A stretch of DNA of 64,000 bases. Origin: Pleurostoma richardsiae (lineage: Eukaryota; Ascomycota; Sordariomycetes; Calosphaeriales; Pleurostomataceae). Below are positions 12,373-24,081 of this stretch, one piece after another. The stretch covers positions 1 through 64,000 of the forward strand of contig JANBVO010000037.1 in NCBI GenBank assembly GCA_030052745.1, read 5' to 3'. The translations under genes were made by a program, and so were the position numbers. The notes beneath the pieces are model-generated. The model saw nothing but the letters and a program-made list of their open reading frames with translations, was not told where the DNA came from and did not search any database. Position 1 is the first letter of the stretch. Every line of letters starts with the position of its first letter.

Positions 12373-12764
12373 CTAGGGAACAAGAGCTCTCTCTTCATTG
12401 GTGCGTAAAGCATAAAAGCGTGCCACCTGCCTCGACGGGCAGGTGATAACAACAGTCGAATTTCCTGCCTTTGTCAGGTTCGGTATTGCTTGGAACAGTT
12501 CGCTGCGCAAGAGCCATCGGCTAGGCTCAATCTCTTGCGTCGGTTTCGTGCGTTTGGCAGGCGAGCCTAATAGTCCTTCGATCAGACCAGAGAGTATTTT
12601 AACAATGTCGTCAAAGTCGGGGTAGTTCTTTATGAACTCGAGGAGGTTTTGCAAGTCGTTTGCCGAAGTCTAAGCAGCTCTTTGTCAAGTCGATTAGTAC
12701 GCCCAACACCTACCACTAGTAGAGGCCATTGTTTGTCGCGTACAACACACCTCGGAAAAGACGA
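12373..12764 (-). pseudogene. Spliced coding relic or unrecognised partial gene
   Basis: A minus-strand open frame (12669-12373, 98 residues then TAG) looks protein-like (NLLEFIKNYPDFDDIVKIL, later TVVITCPSRQVARF). It is preceded by a textbook 44-nt intron at 12713-12670: donor GTAGGT, branch site TACTAAT, acceptor TTAG. Splicing in phase 0 continues the frame upstream for another 17 codons (through VVRDKQWPLLV) to a stop, with no in-frame ATG. The 5' end is therefore missing or lies in exons I could not find. I do not recognise the family. It could be a gene relic, a partial gene or a chance ORF. Confidence 0.35.
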
Positions 12765-15747
12765 TTATAGGTATCACCTACAGAGTCTCGGAGTCAAATC
12801 TCAAAGCGCCTTGCCAACCGGGCAATCTCGTGATTGGATAGAGCTTGATCATTCTCTGCTGCTCAAGTTAGCAAGCAAAGCGATGAATAGAGTATCGTTT
12901 GGGTGTCCGCACAGATAGGCAGAGTAAACCCTTCGGGTCAGAGTGTGGCATCCCACGCAGGTCCCTCATCGTTTGTCTCTGTCGTGGACATTCTGCACAC
13001 CACCATGGTCCAGTCACTCCGACGGTCGATGGCTGACATGACCCTTTATCGCTATCGGTTTCCTTGGAGTTGTTCTTACTTCGCGTCGGGCATGTTGTTC
13101 AAGTGTTTAGCAACTCTCGTCCGTCTGTTCCACAGATGCTGGAAACCCAGTATCCGTGGATACTCTCATGGACCCTGCAACATCGGGCAGCATGGCCCGG
13201 CTTGATTGCAACCGCGATTGCGATCGAGTCTTGATTCTGTTTCTCCGTCCACAGGTCGAATAACGAGATGAGATGCGGTCTCTCTAGTTGTCTTTTTCTC
13301 TAAGCAAGGGGCGTCGTGGACCTCGATGTCATTATAATGGACAAAACACGATTGAACCTAGCAGGTTCGACGAGGTGTTGTCGGAATGTCGTCCGAAGAT
13401 GGCCATTAAAGATCGACTGGAGAAGGGAAATATTCACAGCGACCACGAGAATGCCGTTCAGATCTAGCGAAAGTCGACGACTCGAAATCGCGCAAATCAT
13501 CAATAGAAGTTGTTGATGGAAACCCGAGGAGGTTTCACTTCCATCTCCTTGATTTACCCTGGGGCGCTTCGTCAACTTCGGATACGGGATCACGTTGAAG
13601 AACTCGACACATTTTGACGAAGATTCCTTTGGTTTCGTCGGCAAGGTGCACTTCGGGGTCCGGGGGGACGCGTCCTCTAGGAGTGGGAGCAGCAACTGAA
13701 ATGACGGGGACCCTGATCATCCATGACGATGCACGTCGGAAGATTAGGACGATGTGATTTGCAAGCCGAGGTCTGCAGTGCTGCCCTTTTGCTGCCAAGC
13801 TGCGTTGATACGAAGTGAAAGGGATCAAGAGATCGATGCATTCTATTATTGCCAGGCGCTACAGTGGATGCTCATTCGTCCGGAAAGCATCCCGACCATT
13901 GGGTGTCCTTCGCCTTTAAAGATCCACGCTACCACTTCTGTGTGTATTGCTTGTTACATGTTCCTTACGTCGTCGGGCACTCTCCTTATTTTTTTTTCTG
14001 GGCCTCCGCCTGATATTATCCAAGTCTCCTTTGTTACCACTCTGCCACTTCAAGGACTTGCTGCTGATGCCAATGGCATAATGCGTGGAATGGTCCTTTC
14101 CATTGCAGCGCCTCTTCCGAAACAGGTTCCGACTCCCCGACCTCTTTCGATCGATGGATCGACCCTCGCCACGGCTGTCGCGCTTTGCTCCGTCTCCGCG
14201 GGCTCGCTGGTCTTGCCTTATGCATATAGCCGTCAAGGGACGCAAAAAGAGGTTCCTCTTCACTTGAAGCATATCCTGTTTCTGGAATGCTGCAGACGCC
14301 GGTGCCAGGCTTGAGACAGTGCGGAGAGACGCTGTCAGGCCTGGAGAAGGCTTAGATCACACTGGTAACCGAAAAAGACCCGTGTCACTCCAGGCCAAAG
14401 CCCAACCAAAGTCCTGCCGCGCAGTGGAGGCCGCGGAAAGCTGACTTGCTTTGGGCACACACCCGGCTAGCCAATCAGTGGGGTACATTGCTTCGGGGGT
14501 CCTCCGGTATCCCTCACTGGTTGAGCATCACCCAAGCGATAGCGAAATATTAGCTCGGTCCCAGACTGTCCAGAAGACCCAAGGCGGCTTCCAGTCTGGG
14601 GAAACGCCTCTTTGGCATCGGTTTTCTTTGGAGAAGGATGTGAAGGCATCGCCATGATCCAACTAGGCAATAGTAAACAGTCGCTGGCTGTCGCTCGGTG
14701 TTGCGAGGGACATTTTCCTTGCATGCCTCCTGTGATGCTCAGCAAGGTCGACATCCAGACAAGCACTAGCTCGTTCATCACATGAGTGAGCCGTAGATAC
14801 CGGCAGCAGAGGCAGACTGGCGTCTGGTCCTTCAGGGTCTTCCACGCCGCCCCATGAGGCTTCCTATGAAGCAGTTTTTCTAGCGGCACAGCCGCGACTG
14901 GAGCCGCGAGAGATCCCCGTAAGGACGGAGCTGTGCACTGCGCGCGCCGTCGCGACGGACCGGTCGCAGCTCTGAGCTAAGTCACCTCCAGAGGTACTAG
15001 CTCGTAGTGGGTAAATACATAACTTTGCCGTCATTCTCGCCGAACATCATGGCCCAAATGCGCCATGACAGCGTAGAGCATCATCTCGCGCTTCGCAGTC
15101 TTTCTTCAAAAGGGGACGTTCGTCTCTGGTGTGCTGTTCTTTGAAAAATCTCGCTCTACATCTCTGCGTCCGCATGGTCTCCTCGGGGAGGACCGGACAC
15201 ACCCCTGAGTCGTCTGACACCACATTATGTCGCGACAACTCGACGCTCGAGGACAAGACCAAATCGACGACTCTGCTCGCCCTGCAGTGCCGGGCGAATA
15301 TTTCGGCGCGGGTCAGTGCTGGTTATTGCATTTTGCGAGGACGTCGGAGCTGTTCCGAGGGCATCTGAGCCGGGGATTGGTCCTCCCAATCTGCCTCGGT
15401 CCTGCGCTGGACTACATACGATAGTCGCACACCGAGGAGCCCAGCATGGTGAGGTCGCGGTGCTGGGCTGTGCAGCAGGGTCTCCGGCTGCTTTCCCTGC
15501 CGAGTGTCATCTGTGGGGGATGAGAGAGCATGCGCAAGCATTTGCCTGCAAGACGAGAAGGGGTGCCTGCGGACCTCCGCCACGCACACTGTTGCACCTC
15601 AGAAGTAGCCCTCGTGGTGACTGTGTGATCAGGAGAAGAAGGTGAAAAGCTGCCCACGCCGAGCAAGCATGCGCCTATCGAAGCTGACCCCCGTTTTTGT
15701 AATAGGAGGGTCATCGGTACGTAGTTGCCTCCCACACGGTGTTTTGC
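12765..15747. other. Gene-poor stretch (right part)
   Basis: About 3 kb without a supportable gene. A 187-codon plus-strand ORF near 13.75-14.3 kb has no recognisable domain and unconvincing composition. Nothing else stands out. Confidence 0.45.
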
Positions 15748-15832
15748 CCAATCATGTTCCCGCGTCAGGTGCTTTGGCGGAACGTGATTGGACGAATCAG
15801 GGGCGCTGGAAGACTCCCGCCCCTGCGATTGG
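15748..15832. promoter_or_regulatory. Three CCAAT boxes upstream of the Zn2Cys6 gene
   Basis: CCAAT occurs at 15748-15752 on the plus strand. The reverse form ATTGG occurs at 15787-15791 and 15828-15832. Spacings are 39 and 41 bp, and the block lies about 185-270 bp before the start codon. CCAAT boxes are bound by the HAP/CBC complex in ascomycetes. Use here is inferred from position and clustering. Confidence 0.4.
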
Positions 15833-16017
15833 CCAGCTGGGGCAGCCATTCCGGATTTGGGTTGTCTTTTTGTAGGCGGTTTTGCTTCGGGGAGATCATG
15901 TTCCTACTGTGACAGGCCTGCCCGGACGCTTCATTGTCTGCATATTGCAAGAGGCTGCTCTCCAACCCTCGATTAGCCCATACCCAAGGCCTCTGACATC
16001 CCTCCCTACCGCCAACC

Positions 16018-19000
16018 ATGGACCGAAGATACAAGCCCCTGCTTCCGGCGAAGGCCTCCTCGGAGAAGCCTTCGCCGCAACCCCAGGGCTCAACCCAACC
16101 CATCACCCCCGACATAACTATTCCACCCAAGCGTGCAAAACGCCATGGCACCGGCCGCTCGGCATGCGACTCCTGCCGCGCAAGGAAGACTGCGGTATGT
16201 GCAAATCCCTTCATCTGTTTGTTGCATTCCCCCCACCCCCTAGAGGGAGTCCGCCTTAGTCGCCGCTGGTCTAGAAAGTCTCTAGCTGGTTATTACAATA
16301 TTGCGGTGCTGGCCCTTCGCCAATGACGGAACTCGGAGTGGTTGTTATACTGTACATACTGGGTTGCAAGACAAAAAGGGACCTGGGGTGGAATGGTGTG
16401 GCTAGAGCAGATTATCATTTCCGCCTCGAGGCCACACTGCTAAGCAGCTCCTCCCAGTGGACCGGGCTAGTTTCCGGCCGTTCGTTGCCGGCATGGACAA
16501 GAGGCTCCTTGTTCGCCTGCTGGGGGTCAAGCAGATATTTCTGCCCGTCCCTTCTGGCACTTGCCCAAGTTTCGTCGTGACGTTCCTGAAATACTTTACC
16601 CTACCTACCCCCTTCTTCGGCTGGCTTACAACCACCCCGTGGGCAACGGCGTGTGTGGTTGGTTGCTTAGTTTATACAACCCCCGATCTGGCAGACTGGC
16701 ACTACCGCTAGACGGCCATCTATCCAACGCGATCACTCGATGGAGCCCTCGCTAATATGCCTATCACCATCCGGTTATAGTGCGACAGCCAAAGGCCAAC
16801 TTGCAGCGCTTGTCGCAAGCGAGAAACAGAATGTGTCTACACCATGGCTTCTGGTCAACCTTCCGAGGAAGGGCTCCAAGCTATGGAGTCTTTGAGACGC
16901 GAAAACGACAACTTGAAGTCGAGTGCGGAGATTGTGGATCAGCTGAAATCCCTCCCAGAACAGGATGCTCTCGACCTCTTGAAGCGCCTTAGAGAGGCTT
17001 CCGAGCCCTCCAACGCCATCACCTTGTTCGAGGAGCCCATCCATGAGCGATCAGCTGCCCCTCATCTGGTGCCGCCAACACAATCGAGTCTCGAATTTGA
17101 GCTGATGATACGGCATCCCATCTCCTATCCAACTCTAGTCCCTACCGAGCTCCCTTTTCGAAACCTGGAACACCTGCTCGGTTCTGTAGGCACGCCAGGC
17201 TACATTCCAGCACGAAGATCGTACGTGACAACCTATCCCAATTTATCAACGTCGTGCAACATATTACCCATTCCTACAGAGGGATGACTCTGGCACTAAC
17301 TCTTCGCCCTTCGCGATGTAGTAAGAGGACTGCTGAGGTCCTCGACGCGCCTCCAGACAGCTCTTCTGATGACGCGAGTGCTCTCCGATCTGGATTTTCA
17401 TCCGAAGGCGCCTTTGGCGGCCCAACCTCGACCCTCTGCGAACCCAGTCTACGACATCTCCAAATACGCAAATGGACCAAAGTCGCCATCACCGACGAGC
17501 TCGCAGCTAATGTAATCTCTTATTATCTCGAAACCGACCATCCGCTGCTTGGTCTGTTCGATGCCGACCTCTTCGTAAAAGATCTCGTCTCCGGCCAGCA
17601 GCATTTCTGCTCCTCGCTGCTGGTCAACGCGCTGCTCAGCTGGGCCTGCGTCAGTACTCCCCCTTCGCCATCGCATCCTAGACATCGCTAAACCGTCCGT
17701 GTTGCTCTATTTTAAGGCTAACTGGATGGATAAACAGCAAGGTTACAGTCACATTGATCCCGACACGTCCGCGATGAGCTTCCTCTTCTTCGAAGAAGCT
17801 GAAGGCTTATGGTTCCAAGAGCGGAGGGTCGAGTTGTTGACAACTGTTGCGGCCTCGCAGTTTCTCAACTTGGCGGCCTCGTGCCACGGGAGAGAGGCGC
17901 AGAGTGTTGCCTTCCTGAAAGAGGGTATACAGATGGGCAGAAGGATGGGACTCTTTGGTGTCCCCGCCGCTGGCTCAGCACAGCAATGGCTCGATGACCA
18001 TACTGACTGGGTTAAGGCCGCCTCACATACAGCTTGGGGGGTATTTTGCTGGGTTACGTAAGTTTGGCCTGGGAGTTGCTGATGCTAGAAGCACGGCAAC
18101 GGCTAACTCGAACGCGTACAGATTTCGTTGCCTCCATTTCCAGACCGGCCAGATCGAATCTCCTCCCCATCTCCCTATGCCTGGAGATGAGCGATCGAAC
18201 GATGATAAGGGCAAGGCGCGGCAACCACATCCTCTACCGCCATATATGGGCCAGACGTTTCCCAGAATGTGTGTCTTCTGGTCGATAGTTCATGACATAG
18301 TGTGGAACTATTACGACGGCGAGGATAGGGTTGCACCTGCGTCAAGAGCCCATTTCGAGTTTGCCGAGTCCAAATACCAGAAACTACTTGAGTGGGCAGA
18401 CGAACTACCCTTGGAGCTAGCAAGAGGGAACGAAAACACACATCATGTCGTTATCGCACAGTAAGCCAAATCGGCTCCTTGCCCCTTTACCTCCCGAAAA
18501 AACAAGAGATATATATATACATATAGCATACATTCAGCGGTGGGGCGAGCAGACAAATAAGGGTCCAGACATCTAACAGTCACAGTATCTACTACCACGC
18601 CGCTATTATCGACCTCTTCCGTCCATTCCTACTCGATAATGTCTCCCGAAACAAGAGGCTGCGGTCCTTCTCGGCCCCCGATTCCACCCCCGAGGCCGTG
18701 TACGTTGCCTCCGTCAACCAACTGAAGCGACTCATTCTCGTGTATATGACCAATTTCGCTTCCACATCCTACACATTCCTCTGGCACACCGCTTTACTAT
18801 ACGTTGCCAATGCAACGCTGCGGGATGCTCCAAATGGAGACTGGCGGGAGTGGTTCCAGGTCTGCCTCGCCGGCTATGAGAACCTCCTTGGTAGCTTCCG
18901 CGTGGCTGGTACAATCGCGCAAGGCTTGCTCGCCATGGCAATTCGCAATCGGGCTATGGCCACTGGCGAGGCAGGCCAAATGGTGCAGCAACTGAAGGCA

Positions 19001-19165
19001 AAAGCCGCAGCCTTCGGCAACGGCGAAGACGGCCGCGGAAGCTTGATTGTTGACCTCGATCTCGCCATGACGAATCCACTGGACGCACAGGTGGGCTCCC
19101 TGGCAGCACGCCTTAACGAGTTAGTCCTGTTTCAGGAGTTCACCACAACGGAAGAGGAGCGTTGA
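16018..19165 (+). CDS. Zn(II)2Cys6 fungal-type transcription factor
   Basis: A nuclear DNA-binding regulator with unknown targets. Exons are 16018-16194, 16781-17220, 17280-17649, 17738-18057, 18122-18460 and 18586-19165. All introns are GT-AG and the frame closes at 741 aa. The zinc cluster has Cys at 50, 53, 60, 67, 70 and 77, a perfect CX2CX6CX6CX2CX6C, and the first intron splits it between ACDSCRARKTA and CDSQRPTCSACRKR. A basic stretch precedes it (PPKRAKRHG), and a helical linker follows (LRRENDNLKS). The middle-homology domain (fungal_trans type) starts near residue 240 (ISYYLETDHPLLGLFDADLF) and includes ASHTAWGVFCW and HAAIIDLFRPF. The arrangement resembles proteins often labelled NirA-like, but I cannot assign orthology. 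The exon 2/3 acceptor at 17279 is the least certain junction. Confidence 0.88.
18507..18525. repeat. AT-rich microsatellite within an intron
   Basis: A short TA-repeat-like tract lies in the last intron of the Zn2Cys6 gene. It is simple sequence with no evident function. Confidence 0.5.
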
Positions 19166-20804
19166 TTCCGTCTACAGAGAGCTTGAACCGTCCTGACGCC
19201 GAGCTCAGGCTGCCACGGCGAACGGCGGTTTATTTGCATCTATTGATGAACGCCCCATAACGACTACAGCAACTCAATCAAGGTTCCCGTGGAATGGAAG
19301 AAAGGGTTATGACATGCTGGATGGACAAGAAGAACAGCAAAGAGTTCATTACAAGCAACCATCTTCCCACCCGGCCCCGAGCCTCTTCTCTCAAACTCCG
19401 GTACGATTATTCAACACTTGCAGCTTTTGCTGTCACGATTCCATGAGAACCGTCTTTTCAGGGACGACGTGGGAGTTGGCAGGAAAACGACTACAGGGCG
19501 ACGCCATTGGAAGGTATTGTTCAAACCTCGCGTTTTATGGGTTGGTCTCATTGTCTCTTTATTCCTCACCATGACCCCGGAAGGGGCTCATTTGCATCAA
19601 GTCATGTTACGTATCTGATACCCCCATCCGACGAGTATGAGCAAATGATTGTACCACGACTGCCAGGCCATTGCATGTCATCCGCTCTAGAATAGACGAA
19701 GCCCCCTTTTTTTACACCCTACTAGCAATAGCCTTTGAGAAGATTATGAGCAGTCATCCATAGCCCTCACTTGCAATCAAGAAATTGGGACGCGCCGATG
19801 AGCAAACATGGAGTGAATTCGAGCCGTGTGTTATCTCAGCAGTGCTATGAACATGAGACTGTAGACGTTCTAGACACAGGAACTTACTTCGTGCCCGCGT
19901 GCCTGGCCTGGCTCACTTTAACTTCTCTGTTAGTCTTCCGGAACCACAACTGCCACGAGTGCTGAGAGCAGATCTTGCATGGTATGCTCGGCACTCGAAC
20001 ATCGATGAATGAATCACATAGCCCATTTCGCCTATGCGTTAGAGAGCAGTGGTCTTTTGGGAGGGAAACTGCGATAGTGTGGCGTGGTTATACAGAACTA
20101 AACTGTTGCTACTACTCTGTCGCTGGCTTAAATATCGTGATGGTTCTTAGTCATCGGTTGTCCTCGGCGTAAGGGTCTCGGAACCTCGGACAAGTGGATC
20201 TCGTGAGTGATGTGAGCACGAACAAAGTGCAACGAAAACAGGCACCATAATGAGACAATGACAATTGCTCTTCAGTACCTGCCTCCTATCAATAAGAATC
20301 TCGGTACTATGTACTGTTCCTATGTCTTCGTTCCCAACAAAGGCCCAACCAACGGACACTAACAGATGGTACCATCAGACATCCCGTCGAAAAGTACAAA
20401 ATGTTTGTTCCTCAGTTAGCGACGTCCCTTTTCCCCCCGAAGTTGAAGGACGATGTTCCGCGAGCTCTTGATAACGCGAACTACCCAAGTAGGTATTGCT
20501 GATTGCATCATCCAGCTTGAGCACCGACTTGCCGACCGGTCTCCGGCTCTTCCGATCTCCGAGAGCCAACGGCCCACCCATCGCCAGCGCCGCCGGACCG
20601 GTCCAGTCTGACCTACTCGGCCGACCGGAGCAGGGCAGCCAGACTAATCGGCTCCGTTCAAGTGAGGAATGGCGCCCCAGTTGCTCCGCATGGGATACAG
20701 AGGACCACGGGGGGAGGCCGATTCCTTCTTTTCTGGCGTCGCCACGGCCTGTTTCGCCCCCATTGGCCCTTGAGACGGGGCTTGTTGGAGAGTTCTGCTT
20801 GAGT
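19166..20804. other. Intergenic, 3' sides of two convergent genes
   Basis: About 1.6 kb between the ends of the Zn2Cys6 gene and the beta-propeller gene. Only short ORFs without recognisable content are present. Confidence 0.5.
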
Positions 20805-21857
20805 TCAGCAAGAACCCCTGGATCTTGTAGTAAGTGCTACAAGCTGTCCGCCAATAGTGACGTCGCCGTCAACCGGCGTCGCCAGCCCTCCCGCGGTAGT
20901 CACGTAGAGGACATTCCTGTCGAGAAGGCCTCTCCCGAAGGCCGCGGAAGTTGGCTCCGCAATAGCCGTCGAGTTCAGATTCCCGGCTATGATGACCTCT
21001 CTCCGCCCGCCGGGCGATATAATCTCTACGCTGTTCCCCCGTCCCGTAACCAGGAATGCGTTCCCGTCGCAGTCGAAGGTGAAGTCGTCGTACTCGTCTA
21101 GGCGACTGAGAGTGTGCGCAACGGTCGTGAATGGCCCCGCGGCCGTCCCGTCCTCGCTAATCGGCACCTTGACGAAAATGGACTTCCCGATGTTCGTGAA
21201 GTACAGGGCGTCCTCACAGACGTGCACACCGTCGACGCCCGCTGGTGGGAACGGGGATGCCGGCGCCACCTGCGTGTACGTGTTGTTGATCGCAACTCGG
21301 AAGTCGCCGGTCTTGATGTCTACGTGAAATATAGCACCGCCGTTCACATCGCCAACGAGCAGGGTCTTGTCCTTCGCTTTCAGAAGGCTTATCCCGTTCA
21401 GGAAGCGCGCCGGCGGGACAGCAGCTATCTGCGACGTCCTAGGTGGCGCGGAGAGTGTTCCGTCCGGCCGCAGAGCCACACCGCGGAGGTCGATGCTCCA
21501 GATCGCCCACGAGCCCGCGCCGACATCGCCTGTGGAGAAGGAGAAGTTCCCCGTGATGCAGGCGTAGACGTCCGGCTCGTACTCCGCGATGCCCGACACG
21601 CCGAGGGCGCTCGCGAAGGTGTGGACCAGGACGGCCCGGCCCGGCTGCAGTGGGTCGACCAGGAACAACCGTGGCGCGGTGAGGACGGTGACTAGTACTT
21701 GGCCGTTGGGACGGACCGCGATGTTCTCCACGTAGGTGTCATTGGGGAACTCGAATACGGTGCGGACGGGGTCCGTGGCCAGTGCAGTGGAAGCTGGCGC
21801 TGAGGCCGCGAATCGAAGGAGAGATGCAATTGCAAAGCTAATAGCTATGAGTTGCAT
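20805..21857 (-). CDS. Secreted six-bladed beta-propeller (SMP-30/hetero-Diels-Alderase-like)
   Basis: Single-exon 350-aa protein. Residues 1-19 form a signal peptide (MQLIAISFAIASLLRFAAS), so it probably enters the secretory pathway. The mature part has repeated propeller strands: FEFPNDTYVENIAVRPNG near 35-52, LVGDVNGGAIFHVD near 167, GVDGVHVCEDALYFTN near 205, and DDFTFDCDGNAFLVT near 255. This pattern matches the fungal TolB/SMP-30-like family, which includes the hetero-Diels-Alderases AsR5 and EupF of tropolone-sesquiterpenoid pathways. Most members have no known activity, and no terpene or polyketide backbone gene lies in this window, so catalytic function is open. It is convergent with the transcription factor gene. 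Confidence 0.8.
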   Translation of the reverse strand: MQLIAISFAIASLLRFAASAPASTALATDPVRTVFEFPNDTYVENIAVRPNGQVLVTVLTAPRLFLVDPLQPGRAVLVHTFASALGVSGIAEYEPDVYACITGNFSFSTGDVGAGSWAIWSIDLRGVALRPDGTLSAPPRTSQIAAVPPARFLNGISLLKAKDKTLLVGDVNGGAIFHVDIKTGDFRVAINNTYTQVAPASPFPPAGVDGVHVCEDALYFTNIGKSIFVKVPISEDGTAAGPFTTVAHTLSRLDEYDDFTFDCDGNAFLVTGRGNSVEIISPGGRREVIIAGNLNSTAIAEPTSAAFGRGLLDRNVLYVTTAGGLATPVDGDVTIGGQLVALTTRSRGSC

Positions 21858-24081
21858 GTTGACCAGTCAAGCTCTCGATCTTAGATGTCGTATGTGGAAC
21901 TGTGAGGCAGCATCGCAGGACTGCGGTGCAGCTCGAGTCAGGACAAGAAATGCGTGAGAAGTTCTTGCATTCTTATGCTTCGAACTGTCAGTGTCATGTA
22001 ACGCTACAAGAGATGCATCATGGCGGGCATTGTGACTACAAGCTATGTCCGGACCGAAGCATCGGTGATACCATCTCGAGCGCCGAAAGGACCCCTGGCC
22101 CATTTCTCTCCGTATGGCGGATCGTACATTCGGACTGCTGACCCGGTTCGACGTTAGCCACAAGTTCCCGGCCTCATGATCTGCGGCGACCACCGACAGT
22201 GAGTTCATGAGTGAGTGCTCTGAAGTCGTACAGCGCTTACTCAGACTCCTATCACTCCCCGGAGTTATGCGGAGTTTGCGTAGTGCTGACAGGCTCTTCC
22301 ACGAACATGGCTGAATTCTGACGCGGCAGTGCTGTCGATCATGTTCTCCGTAGGGAGATTGAAATAGCCATCAAGGTAGTGAAGTGTGTTGTAGCTGGTG
22401 GCTGGCTCATCAGACGACGTGGAGTATTATCACGGCGTCTGTGTTGGTGATAGCCTCTTGTATCGTATCCCACAATGCAGCGTGTCTTCCCCTGAGCTTT
22501 CTAATGGTTTTAGGGGAGCGCTCTCTGCGTTCCTTATGGTGTGTATGTATTTAGGCAAGTCTATGAAAGATGCCGGTCTCAAGATAGTTACTCAAACATC
22601 ACAACCAATTCTCTAACGTTCCTTAGTTCAAGAACAAGTCTTTGACATAGCGGGCGGCCATCATAAGGGAAAATCGAAGCGGGAGCTTCTTGAATAGAGG
22701 TTCCGACGAGTATCGAGTATTGAGCAGAGAGGTTTACCCTTCTCTAAAGACCAGGAAGCCTTGCTCAATCCACTCCTTCCGTGATGTCAACGAAGCCATA
22801 TTGTCAAGGCTCGGTAGACAGTACTGGAAATTTGTTAGGGGACAGCAAGGGTAACACTTATACCGACCTTTCTTTCGGAACCTCAGCGCTCGGCTCTTCG
22901 GAAGGCTTTCTGTCAATCCATGAGGTATTTCGCCGTTGTGGAACGCGTGAGGAGTGATCCGTGGCTTCATGTCCGGAACCCGCATGATCCATGTTTGACC
23001 ATGTGGCCTAACTCGGACCATGTCTCAGCCTGGCGTCGTTAAGATAGTGAAGCAACCCTTGATCCAATCCAGTAGCTGCCCTGAAATTGAGAGCGTGCCG
23101 GACGCCATATCGGCTTCCCAACGATATTGACTCGGGAAGATCGAGGGGTTCGCCAGATACCCGTGCGCCGGCGTTTCGGTCGGTCATGCTGAGGGACCAA
23201 CCGGCGGTCTTTCAGCTGCCACGGGGGAAGCAGCCGGAGGTGTGCCACACTGACACTACACTCCGTCGTCGGAGGCGGCACTGCATTATTCAGATAAGTA
23301 GTGTGGCCCTGACACGCGGGCACGCGGCTAACGACTTTGAGGCGGGCTACCCCATGCTTTCAGCTCTCTTCAGGCTGGCGGATAGATGGACTAGACTCGG
23401 GGGAGGTGGTTTAGCACGAGAACATAGCACAACACCCAAACACACTATCACTGGTCATCTGCGCGTCATCTGCACATTAAATTTCATGCAGTTGAGTGAA
23501 GGGTCCGAGCCACTGAAGATTTTACCTAACAAGGCATGTAATTCGACAACAATGGAGATGCTGTCAGTGCTCCCTCCGCCACCTCCGGAGAGCCACCCAC
23601 ACTCTCTCCTCGTTTTAAGATGTCAACCAGGGGAAGAGGTGACGCAGGCCATCTTGAGAGGTGTGGCAGACTTGCGCCCTATAAGGCAGTCTACTCCACG
23701 AGACGCTCCCACATTCGGCAGTCTCCGATGCAACCCCAAGCTACCCACTCCCCCAATGTACGGAGTACTCAGTCAGACACCGGGCTCCTCCAGAGTTACT
23801 CCAGGTACTGTTGGCTATACTGTCAAAGCGTTATTCGCCCAGAGTACTGCTTCAGCCCATCATAGACGGACTTGCGCTAGCGATGGTCCTAACTTTAGAG
23901 CCCCTGGCCCGGAGACATTGAGGATCGCCGCAAGCATTCCTGAGGACGACCCTAACTGCATTATTATTGTCTCTGTCCCCATTCCCCTCCCCTTTCAGCT
24001 CGGGAACACTGACGTCTACCCTTCATGCTGCGACTACACAGCTCCTCCCAGCCCTGATATGGGGTGAGGCAGGACGTCAAC
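21858..24081. other. Intergenic between two divergent genes
   Basis: About 2.2 kb containing the promoters of the beta-propeller gene and the membrane-protein gene. Minus-strand fragments at about 22.62-23.02 kb look faintly protein-like, including an ATG-initiated MASLTSRKEWIEQGFLVFREG-type stretch, but do not splice into a continuous frame. A long plus-strand open frame at 23.1-24.07 kb lacks an early ATG and recognisable content. Confidence 0.4.

Noticed and set aside
13754-14314. 187-codon plus-strand ORF in the gene-poor island
   Set aside because: No recognisable domain, and overlapping open frames on the other strand suggest chance.
23087-24067. 326-codon plus-strand frame upstream of the membrane-protein gene
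   Set aside because: It begins at TTG, has no early ATG, no recognisable domain and unnatural composition, and overlaps the expected leader of the next gene.
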